Part shown: one piece after another, positions 1 to 5,963 of the stretch
Layout: each line of letters starts with the position of its first letter
How positions within the stretch are numbered: position 1 is the first letter of the stretch
Assembly: GCA_023388335.1 (NCBI GenBank)
Contig: JAEWGL010000194.1
Span: 1-8,202, forward strand
Source: Pseudomonadota bacterium
Lineage (GTDB): Bacteria > Pseudomonadota > Gammaproteobacteria > Pseudomonadales > Pseudomonadaceae
Direction: 5' to 3'
DNA: 8,202 bases
Position numbers and translations under genes: made by a program
The notes under the pieces: model-generated
Seen by the model: only the letters and a program-made list of their open reading frames with translations
Told to the model about the DNA's origin: nothing
Databases searched by the model: none

Positions 1-462
<462 letters not shown>

Positions 463-463
463 G

Positions 464-532
464 CAGCGGCAAGCTGCAAGCTTCAAGCGGCAAGAAAAGG
501 CAGATCGTGCCAAGCCGCTTGGAGCGTGCAGC
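464..532 (+). repeat. Heptad-repeat arm A and long hairpin just after ahcY
   Basis: Directly after the ahcY stop comes a run of GCAAGCT-like heptamers (464-494: gcaagct, gcaagct, tcaagcg, gcaag). Its bases 473-491 pair with 514-532 over 19 positions with one A-G mismatch and one G-U pair. The 22-nt cap contains a small inner stem, ggca 499-502 with tgcc 508-511. The same arm can instead pair with arm B at 595-617. It looks like one of the dispersed palindromic elements common in Pseudomonas intergenic DNA, but I cannot assign it to a named family without a search. It lacks a T-run, so it is not a standard terminator. Confidence 0.7.
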
Positions 533-554
533 CCACGAATCCTGAACGATGCCC

Positions 555-584
555 AAGCCAGATCGGCCTCTACCGATCTGGCTT
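555..584 (+). other. Perfect 12-bp hairpin in the ahcY-metF gap
   Basis: Bases 555-566 (aagccagatcgg) are the exact reverse complement of 573-584 (ccgatctggctt), with a 6-nt loop (cctcta). The right arm ends in TTT but is followed by GACTT, so any terminator activity would be weak; partial termination or attenuation between ahcY and metF is possible. The hairpin ends only 3 nt before heptad arm B. Confidence 0.65.
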
Positions 585-587
585 TGA

Positions 588-618
588 CTTGCAGCTTGCG
601 GCTTGAAGCTTGCAGCTG
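588..618 (+). repeat. Heptad-repeat arm B, inverted copy abutting the metF ribosome-binding site
   Basis: This stretch is built of cttgcag/cttgcgg/cttgaag/cttgcag heptamers, the inverse of arm A. Bases 595-617 are the reverse complement of 472-494 at 22 of 23 positions. The last bases touch the GAGGAA Shine-Dalgarno of metF (618-623), so pairing of this arm could affect access to the ribosome site. That effect is inference; the pairing is read directly from the sequence. Confidence 0.7.
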
Positions 619-629
619 AGGAACCAGTG

Positions 630-1475
630 ATGTCCCAAGAACGCCGTTACAGTTTCGAGTTTTTCCCGACCAAGACCGATGCCGGTCATGAAAAGCTGAT
701 GGGCGTCGCCCGCCAGCTGGCCACCTATAACCCCGACTTTTTCTCTTGCACCTACGGTGCCGGGGGCTCGACCCGCGACCGCACGCTCAACACCGTGCTG
801 CAGCTGGAGAGCGAAGTGAAAGTGCCGGCCGCCCCGCACCTGTCGTGTGTCGGCGACAGCAAGGACGACCTGCGCAGCCTGCTGGCCGAATACAAGGCCG
901 CCGGCATCAAGCGCATCGTTGCCCTGCGTGGCGACCTGCCCTCGGGCATGGGCATGGCCAGTGGCGAGCTGCGCCATGCCAATGACCTGGTCGAGTTCAT
1001 TCGCCAGGAAACCGGTGACCATTTCCACCTGGAAGTCGCTGCCTACCCGGAAATGCATCCGCAGGCGCGCAACTTCGAAGAGGATCTTCGCCACTTCGTG
1101 CGCAAGGTCAAGGCCGGCTCCGACAGCGCCATCACCCAGTACTTCTTCAACGCCGACAGCTACTTCTATTTCGTCGAGCGCGTGCAGCAGATGGGCGTGG
1201 ACATTCCCGTGGTGCCGGGCATCATGCCGATCACCAACTACAGCAAGCTGGCACGCTTCTCCGATGCCTGCGGCGCCGAGATCCCGCGCTGGATCCGCAA
1301 GCAGTTGGAAGCCTATGCCGATGACGTGCAGAGCATCCAGGCCTTCGGCGAGGAAGTGATCACCCGCATGTGCGAACAACTGCTGCAAGGTGGCGCACCG
1401 GGCCTGCACTTCTACACCCTCAACCAAGCTGAACCGAGCCTGGCGGTCTGGAACAACCTGCAACTGCCGCGTTGA
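630..1475 (+). CDS. metF: Methylenetetrahydrofolate reductase
   Basis: This cytosolic FAD enzyme reduces 5,10-methylene-tetrahydrofolate to 5-methyl-tetrahydrofolate, the methyl donor for methionine synthesis. The protein is 281 residues, slightly shorter than E. coli MetF (296). Seen: FEFFPTKT at 9-16, whose Glu10 matches the catalytic Glu28 of E. coli; TYGAGGSTRDRT at 41-52; ALRGDLP at 98-104, with Asp102 matching the FAD-tuning Asp120; AAYPEMHP at 137-144; ITQYFF at 168-173, with Gln170 matching Gln183; PGIMPITN at 196-203; and HFYTLN at 260-265. It spans the whole single-domain TIM barrel. The ATG at 630 is chosen because GAGGAA (618-623) sits 6 nt upstream and the protein then begins MSQERRYSFEFF as expected; an in-frame ATG at 603 would translate part of the repeat arm. 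ahcY lies 167 nt upstream, consistent with a methionine-cycle operon. Confidence 0.97.
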   Translation: MSQERRYSFEFFPTKTDAGHEKLMGVARQLATYNPDFFSCTYGAGGSTRDRTLNTVLQLESEVKVPAAPHLSCVGDSKDDLRSLLAEYKAAGIKRIVALRGDLPSGMGMASGELRHANDLVEFIRQETGDHFHLEVAAYPEMHPQARNFEEDLRHFVRKVKAGSDSAITQYFFNADSYFYFVERVQQMGVDIPVVPGIMPITNYSKLARFSDACGAEIPRWIRKQLEAYADDVQSIQAFGEEVITRMCEQLLQGGAPGLHFYTLNQAEPSLAVWNNLQLPR

Positions 1476-1510
1476 GTAGACGGTTTTAGTGCACGCCTAG
1501 CGTTTTTGGT

Positions 1511-1558
1511 CGCCCTTGAGATCGAGCGCCGCCCACGCGGCCCTCGATCTCAAGGGCG
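1511..1558 (+). repeat. 48-nt near-perfect hairpin downstream of metF (dispersed repeat or terminator)
   Basis: Bases 1511-1526 (cgcccttgagatcgag) pair perfectly with 1543-1558. After one C-C mismatch, the stem continues with gccgc (1528-1532) and gcggc (1537-1541) around a ccac loop. It starts 36 nt after the metF stop. No T-run follows on either strand (downstream is ctataaaactc), so it is not a canonical intrinsic terminator. A REP-like dispersed palindrome that protects the mRNA 3' end or stops transcription with Rho is more likely. Confidence 0.65.
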
Positions 1559-1664
1559 CTATAAAACTCAAGACCTGCACCTAGGCCCTGCTGCATTTGC
1601 CGAGTCCATTCCCCAAGCAGCAGCCACACTGGTCAACGGCCCGCCCACGTCGTAATCTGCCGTC

Positions 1665-2450
1665 ATGCCCGATTTCAGCCGCCTTTTCTGCACATTGCTG
1701 CTCGCCAGCCTGAGCTGTCTGGCTCATGGCGAGCGGCTGCGCGTCGTCAGCGATGACTGGGCCCCGTACATCTATGAAGAAAACGGCCAGCCTCGCGGCG
1801 TCGACTTCGAGGTGGCCAGCGAGGTATTCAAGCGGCTGGGGGTCGAGGTGCAATGGCAGTTGCTGCCGTGGAAGCGCTGCCTGGCAATGGTCGAGCAAGG
1901 CCTGGCCGACGGGGTACTGGACATCTTCAAGACCGTCTCGCGCCAGGCCTCGGTGGTCTATCCCGACGAGCCCATGTCGCTGGTGGAGTTCGTGCTGTTC
2001 CAGGCCAAGGCACGCCCGCATGCGGTTACGCGCCTGGAGGACCTGGACGGACTCACCATCGGCACCTCGCCCGGCTACGACTATGGCCCTTCGTTTCTCC
2101 AGTCGCCCCTGGTCAGGCGAGAAGCGGCGCCAACCCTTGAAGCCAACTTCGGCAAGCTGCAACTGGGGCGCATCGACCTGCTGATCACCGACCGCCGCGT
2201 GGGCCAGCACCTGCGTCGGCAATTAGGCCTTGAGCAGGTGATCGAAGAACTGCCGCTGCTGGTCAGTCGCCAACCGCAATACCTGGGCCTGGCGCGTAAA
2301 CCCGGCAGCGAGGCACTGGCCCAGCGCTTTGCCGCCGAGCTGCGGCGCTTCAAGCAGGAGCCTGCCTACGCGCAACTCAATGCACGCTACGCGGGCGACA
2401 CCGGGAATTTTCCTCGCGCCGTTGAGCAGCAGGAAAGCAGCACGCGCTGA
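1665..2450 (+). CDS. Periplasmic solute-binding protein, ABC family 3 (orphan)
   Basis: This is a 261-residue protein of the SBP_bac_3 type (amino-acid/polar-solute binding proteins). Seen: a signal peptide in residues 1-22 (short N-region with one Arg, hydrophobic core LFCTLLLASL, likely cut after AHG). The mature part opens with RLRVVSDDWAPYIYEENG (24-41) and GVDFEVASEVFKRLGV (45-60), the usual first beta strand and helix. It continues with LPWKRCLAMVEQGLADG (67-83), LEDLDGLTIGTSPGYDYG (124-141, the hinge) and GRIDLLITDRRVG (168-180). The Cys in the signal peptide does not fit a lipobox. No permease or ATPase gene is adjacent, so it may feed a distant transporter or act as a sensor; the ligand cannot be read from sequence. 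The start rests on the ATG with a signal peptide right behind it. No good Shine-Dalgarno precedes it, and I found no better upstream start. Confidence 0.85.
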   Translation: MPDFSRLFCTLLLASLSCLAHGERLRVVSDDWAPYIYEENGQPRGVDFEVASEVFKRLGVEVQWQLLPWKRCLAMVEQGLADGVLDIFKTVSRQASVVYPDEPMSLVEFVLFQAKARPHAVTRLEDLDGLTIGTSPGYDYGPSFLQSPLVRREAAPTLEANFGKLQLGRIDLLITDRRVGQHLRRQLGLEQVIEELPLLVSRQPQYLGLARKPGSEALAQRFAAELRRFKQEPAYAQLNARYAGDTGNFPRAVEQQESSTR

Positions 2451-2456
2451 TTGCTC

Positions 2457-2465
2457 TGTTATACT
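2457..2465 (+). promoter_or_regulatory. Extended -10 promoter for the rhlE2 gene
   Basis: The sequence TGTTATACT is a perfect extended -10 (TG, one base, then TATACT at 2460-2465, 5 of 6 to consensus). It begins 6 nt after the preceding stop codon. The expected -35 position (2437-2442, gcagca) does not resemble TTGACA, which is common when an extended -10 is present. Transcription would start near 2472 and leave a leader of about 200 nt before the helicase ATG. Confidence 0.6.
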
Positions 2466-2526
2466 CGGGCCTTCCCGCCAGGCTTACGCCCGGACGCTCG
2501 GCCTTGCAACAGGCATCCCGACCGGC

Positions 2527-2574
2527 ATGAACGCGCGCCAAGTGCCCGCCCGCCGCCTCCCGGATGCGCAGTGA
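2527..2574 (+). other. Possible 15-codon upstream ORF in the helicase leader
   Basis: ATG at 2527 opens MNARQVPARRLPDAQ and stops at TGA 2572-2574. Three of the 15 residues are Arg. Its stop lies beside the in-frame ATG at 2564 that would extend the helicase reading frame. No Shine-Dalgarno stands out upstream, so it may be chance; it is recorded because leader peptides are easily missed. Confidence 0.2.
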
Positions 2575-2671
2575 AGCCCTGCTGGACCGGACGCGATCGC
2601 ATCCCTCGATGTTCATCGCGCCAGGCACGATCATCCCATCGGGCCCAGCCCACATTAGAACAGGATTGCCC

Positions 2672-4522
2672 ATGTCCTTTGCTTCCCTCGGTCTCTCCGA
2701 GGCTTTAGTCCGCGCTATCGAGGCAGCGGGCTATACCCAGCCCACTCCGGTGCAACAGCGGGCCGTTCCCGCCGTGTTGCAAGGTAGCGACCTGATGGTC
2801 GCCGCCCAGACAGGTACTGGTAAAACCGGCGGCTTCGCCTTGCCGATCCTTGAGCGCCTGTTCCCGGGCGGCCATCCAGACAAATCCCAGCGCCATGGTC
2901 CGCGTCAGCCTCGCGTGCTGGTGCTGACCCCGACCCGCGAACTCGCGGCCCAGGTCCACGACAGCTTCAAGGTCTATGCGCGTGACCTGAAGCTGGTCAG
3001 TGCCTGCATCTTCGGCGGTGTCGGCATGAACCCGCAGATCCAGGCCATGGCCAAGGGCGTCGACGTCCTGGTCGCCTGCCCGGGTCGCCTGCTGGACCTC
3101 ACGGGCCAAGGCCACGTCGACCTCTCCCACGTCGAAATCCTGGTCCTGGACGAAGCCGACCGCATGCTCGACATGGGCTTCATCCATGACGTCAAGAAGG
3201 TCCTCGCCCGCTTGCCCGCCAAGCGCCAGAACCTGCTGTTCTCGGCGACCTTCTCCAAAGACATCACCGACCTGGCCGACAAGCTGCTGCACAACCCCGA
3301 GCGTATCGAGGTCACGCCGCCGAACACCACGGTCGAGCGTATCGAACAGCGCGTCTACCGCCTGGCTGCCAGCCACAAGCGTGCCCTGCTGGCCCACCTG
3401 ATCACCCTCGGTGCCTGGGAACAGGTGCTGGTGTTCACCCGTACCAAGCACGGCGCCAACCGCCTGGCCGAGTACCTGGAAAAGCACGGCCTGACCGCCG
3501 CCGCGATCCATGGCAACAAGAGCCAGAACGCCCGCACCAAGGCCCTGGCCGACTTCAAGGCCGGCAGCGTGCGCATCCTCGTAGCCACCGACATCGCCGC
3601 CCGTGGCCTGGACATCGACCAGTTGCCACACGTGGTCAACTTCGAACTGCCCAACGTCGAGGAAGACTACGTTCACCGTATCGGTCGTACCGGCCGTGCC
3701 GGTCGCTCGGGTGAAGCCATCTCGCTGGTGGCGCCGGATGAAGAGAAGCTGCTCAAGAGCATCGAGCGCGTCACTCGCCAGAAGATCGCCGATGGCGACC
3801 TGATGGGCTTCGACGCCAGCAAGGTGGAAGCCGAGAAGCCAGAAGTGCGCGAACGTCCGCAAAACCCTGGCCGCGGTGGCCGCAACCCGCGCGGCGAAGG
3901 CAGCAGCGCCGGCAGCGGTGGCCGCAAGGACAAGGGCAAGGACAAAGGCAAGGAAAAGTCAGCCGCGGAAAAACCGGCAGACAAGGCCAGCGGCCAGCAG
4001 CGCCAGGAGCGCAAACCGCGCAACAAGAAGCCAAGCCAGCCGCAAGCCACCCAGAAGGCGATGCCTTCGATTCCTGCGGATCGTGATCCGGAAGAGTTCC
4101 TCGACGACGAAGTCGATAATTTCGGTAATCGCGCCGACTACGTCAGCCCCTACCAGGGCAAGGGCCAGGGCCGTAATCGTCGTCCAGGCGCTCCTGCCGG
4201 CCAGCCGGCCCAGGGTAGCGGCAAGAGCAATGGCGGTGGCCAGCCGCGTACGGGTGGTGGCGGTGGCGACAAACGTCCGCGCAACAACGCTGGTGGTGGC
4301 GTACGTCGTGATGGCAACGGTGCCGGTCGCCAGCCTGCCCGTGGCGACCAGGCACGTCAGGAACCGGCTGTTCGCTCCCCGCGCGACGGCCAGGGCCAGA
4401 CCCAGCCGAAGATCATGCGCAAGGAGTCCAAGCTCGACCGTTTCCCCACGGCCGAACAGCTCGAGGACCTGCCGAGCCGCCCACGTGGTGAGCGCCCTGC
4501 GCTGCTGACCCGCAAAGGCTGA
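2672..4522 (+). CDS. rhlE: DEAD-box ATP-dependent RNA helicase, RhlE2 type
   Basis: This 616-residue helicase unwinds RNA duplexes with ATP and takes part in RNA turnover, cold growth and ribosome-related processes. All motifs are present: Q motif GYTQPTPVQ (20-28), motif I AQTGTGKT (45-52, Lys51 in the P-loop), Ia PTREL (87-91), Ib PGRLLD (137-142), II DEAD (160-163), III SAT (191-193), IV VFTRT (254-258), V ATDIAARGLDID (305-316) and VI HRIGRTGRAG (335-344). The catalytic core ends near residue 385. The remaining 230 residues form a basic Gly/Arg/Lys/Gln-rich tail with two less degenerate islands (about 468-505 and 580-616). A long tail is the feature of P. aeruginosa RhlE2 (PA0428), whose extension is reported to affect RNA-dependent contact with RNase E; the neighbours agree with orthology. 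ATG 2672 is chosen for AGGA at 2662-2665 and the standard start MSFASLGL; the frame is open back to 2564, but that extension has no family counterpart. Confidence 0.96.
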   Translation: MSFASLGLSEALVRAIEAAGYTQPTPVQQRAVPAVLQGSDLMVAAQTGTGKTGGFALPILERLFPGGHPDKSQRHGPRQPRVLVLTPTRELAAQVHDSFKVYARDLKLVSACIFGGVGMNPQIQAMAKGVDVLVACPGRLLDLTGQGHVDLSHVEILVLDEADRMLDMGFIHDVKKVLARLPAKRQNLLFSATFSKDITDLADKLLHNPERIEVTPPNTTVERIEQRVYRLAASHKRALLAHLITLGAWEQVLVFTRTKHGANRLAEYLEKHGLTAAAIHGNKSQNARTKALADFKAGSVRILVATDIAARGLDIDQLPHVVNFELPNVEEDYVHRIGRTGRAGRSGEAISLVAPDEEKLLKSIERVTRQKIADGDLMGFDASKVEAEKPEVRERPQNPGRGGRNPRGEGSSAGSGGRKDKGKDKGKEKSAAEKPADKASGQQRQERKPRNKKPSQPQATQKAMPSIPADRDPEEFLDDEVDNFGNRADYVSPYQGKGQGRNRRPGAPAGQPAQGSGKSNGGGQPRTGGGGGDKRPRNNAGGGVRRDGNGAGRQPARGDQARQEPAVRSPRDGQGQTQPKIMRKESKLDRFPTAEQLEDLPSRPRGERPALLTRKG

Positions 4523-4532
4523 TCCGCCGCAC

Positions 4533-4569
4533 AAACAACGACGCCGCCCATTGGGCGGCGTCGTTGTTT
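4533..4569. terminator. Bidirectional intrinsic terminator between rhlE and yceI
   Basis: A perfect 17-bp stem (4533-4549 with 4553-4569) with a 3-nt loop has a GC-rich upper part and an A/T-rich base, so both strands read out through a T-rich stretch (tcgttgttta on +, tcgttgtttgt on -). It begins 10 nt after the helicase stop and ends 13 nt before the yceI stop. It therefore serves both convergent genes. Confidence 0.88.
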
Positions 4570-4582
4570 AGGGAGGTAGCGA

Positions 4583-5161
4583 TTACTTCTGCTTCACGCC
4601 TTCCAGGCTGATGTCCAGGTCCAGGGTCTGGGAGGTCGGGCCCGGGCCCTTGATGCCGAAGTCGCTCAGGTTCAACGTGGTCTTGGCATTGAAGCCAGCA
4701 CGCTCGCCGCCCCAAGGGTCCTTGCCTTCGCCGTTGAACGTGGCCTGGAAGGTCACTGGCTTGGTGACGCCGTGCAGGGTCAGGTCGCCAGTGACATCAG
4801 CGGTCTTGTCGCCGGTCGGCTTGACGGCGGTGGAGACGAACTTCGCCTCAGGGTACTTCTTCACGTCGAGGAAGTCGGCGCTGGCGATGTGCTTGTCACG
4901 CTCGGCGTGGTTGGACCACAGGCTGGCGGTCTTCAGGTCGACGCTGATCTTGCTCGCCTCAGGCTTGGCGCTGTCCCAGGTGAAGGAGCCGTCAAAGTCC
5001 CGGAAGGTGCCATGGATGAAGCTGTAGCCCAGGTGGCTGATCTTCCAGTCGACGAACGCGTGCTGGCCTTCCTTGTCGATCTTGTAGTCCGCTGCCATGG
5101 CCTGGCCGGCCGACAGCAGAGCGGTACCCAGTGCCAGCGCGGCAAAAGTCTTTTTCAACAT
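4583..5161 (-). CDS. yceI: YceI family periplasmic lipocalin-like protein
   Basis: This 192-residue secreted protein has a clear signal peptide (MLKKTFAALALGTALLSAG, cut after AMA at residue 23), leaving a mature protein of about 169 residues. YceI proteins are extended lipocalin-like beta barrels; a Thermus member binds polyisoprenoid, and the P. aeruginosa member of this locus has been described as PasP, a small secreted protease. Seen: HAFVDWKISHLGYSFIHGTF (34-53), FDGSFTWD (56-63), HAERDKHIASADFLDVKKYP (85-104), GDLTLHGVTKPVTF (125-138) and LNLSDFGIKG (163-172), all in family order. The ATG at 5161 is preceded by AAGGA (5175-5171) at 9 nt and starts exactly at the signal peptide; an upstream in-frame start would overlap the yceJ end. 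It lies 32 nt downstream of yceJ and is surely co-transcribed with it. The exact ligand or activity is unknown from sequence. Confidence 0.95.
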   Translation of the reverse strand: MLKKTFAALALGTALLSAGQAMAADYKIDKEGQHAFVDWKISHLGYSFIHGTFRDFDGSFTWDSAKPEASKISVDLKTASLWSNHAERDKHIASADFLDVKKYPEAKFVSTAVKPTGDKTADVTGDLTLHGVTKPVTFQATFNGEGKDPWGGERAGFNAKTTLNLSDFGIKGPGPTSQTLDLDISLEGVKQK

Positions 5162-5193
5162 CCTTTCGATTCCTTTGCAGTTGAGGTTGAGAA

Positions 5194-5745
5194 TCAAGCT
5201 TTGCGGCCCAGCATGCGTGTCAGGGTCGCATCACGGTCGATGAAATGGTGCTTCAGGGCTGCCACGGTATGCAGGCCGGCAAAGATCACCAACCCCCAGG
5301 CCAGGTAGAAATGGATGACACCGGCCAGGTCCGCCTGGTCCGGCAGGTCGCTGACCAGCGCCGGCACCTCGAACAGGCCGAAGACAGGAATGCCCACGCC
5401 ATCAGCGGTGGAGATCAGGTAGCCGGCGATCATCACGGCGAACAGAGCGAAGTACAGCACAGCATGGCCAATTTTGGCGGCCACGCGCGTGAATGAGCCA
5501 TGACCGGCAGGTGCCGGCGGTGGTGGACTGACGAAGCGCCAGACCACTCGCAACACCATTACCGCCAGCAGTATCAGGCCGACGCTCTTGTGCAGGTCGG
5601 GGGCTTCCTTGCGCCAAGGGCTGTAGTAGTCCAGGCCGACCATCCACAGACCCAAGGCAAACAGGCCGAAGACCACCAACGCCACACCCCAGTGCAGAAC
5701 AATGCTGATCAAACCATAGCGAGCGGGTGAGTTGCGCAGTTGCAT
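5194..5745 (-). CDS. yceJ: Cytochrome b561-type di-haem membrane protein
   Basis: This is a 183-residue inner-membrane protein of the prokaryotic cytochrome b561 (CybB/YceJ) family, which moves electrons between the quinone pool and periplasmic acceptors, including superoxide in E. coli CybB. Seen: four hydrophobic segments at about 11-37, 52-72, 91-112 and 140-164. Candidate haem ligands are His18 (helix 1), His52 (start of helix 2), and His145 and His159 (helix 4, 14 apart as in CybB). The N-terminus RYGLISIVLHW and the segment DLHKSVGLILL are typical. A Pro-rich hinge (residues 74-79) joins helices 2 and 3. ATG 5745 is preceded by AGGAAA (5758-5753) at 7 nt. The gene is first in a two-gene unit with yceI, the same pairing as in E. 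coli yceJ-yceI, which suggests that the cytochrome and the periplasmic protein work together; how is not shown by the sequence. Confidence 0.93.
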   Translation of the reverse strand: MQLRNSPARYGLISIVLHWGVALVVFGLFALGLWMVGLDYYSPWRKEAPDLHKSVGLILLAVMVLRVVWRFVSPPPPAPAGHGSFTRVAAKIGHAVLYFALFAVMIAGYLISTADGVGIPVFGLFEVPALVSDLPDQADLAGVIHFYLAWGLVIFAGLHTVAALKHHFIDRDATLTRMLGRKA

Positions 5746-5858
5746 TGCCGTGTTTCCTGTAAAAACTGGCCTAAGACTAACGTGAAAAGTATCGAAAAAA
5801 AGCGGAAAAAACTGCTTGGACATATCGATAAAACTGATTGTTAGTTTGCGGTTTGGCT

Positions 5859-5875
5859 ATTAAGGAAACATTAAC
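5859..5875 (-). promoter_or_regulatory. Tandem ATTAA direct repeats upstream of yceJ (response-regulator-like site)
   Basis: On the minus strand, GTTAAT and CTTAAT are separated by 5 nt (11-bp period, one helical turn), about 115-130 nt upstream of the yceJ start. Tandem half-sites with this period are typical of OmpR/PhoB-family regulators, and the pattern resembles the PmrA box described in enterobacteria (YTTAAK-N5-YTTAAK), with one base off in the first half. The assignment to PmrA is inference only. Confidence 0.3.
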
Positions 5876-5963
5876 GTCGGGTAAAAGAAAGGTGCTTCAG
5901 GCGTTACCGGGCATCAGGTGCGCGATTGCACATGCCAGGGCGCGCGCCTGCCCCGCGAGACGC

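Noticed and set aside
464..618. CRISPR-like or phage attachment repeat between ahcY and metF
   Set aside because: The arms are inverted, made of heptads and have no regular spacers; no integrase or cas gene is nearby.
603..629. Upstream ATG extension of metF
   Set aside because: It would translate the repeat arm, and the ribosome site GAGGAA fits the ATG at 630.
570..1463. Long open frame (297 codons) antisense to metF
   Set aside because: It mirrors metF codon by codon in GC-rich DNA with strong third-position bias; the translated product has no family features and no ribosome site, while metF is unmistakable.
2564..2671. 36-residue N-terminal extension of the helicase
   Set aside because: It does not resemble any DEAD-box N-terminus; MSFASLGL at 2672 with AGGA upstream is the normal RhlE start.
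2705..3862. 385-codon open frame antisense to the helicase
   Set aside because: It is a shadow of the helicase core; the apparent protein is compositionally odd (Gly/Val/His/Gln-rich) and has no recognisable domain.
3876..4508. Arg/Ala/Ser-rich 210-codon frame inside the helicase tail
   Set aside because: It is a +1 frame product of the low-complexity Gly/Arg/Lys codons, without start signals or known features.
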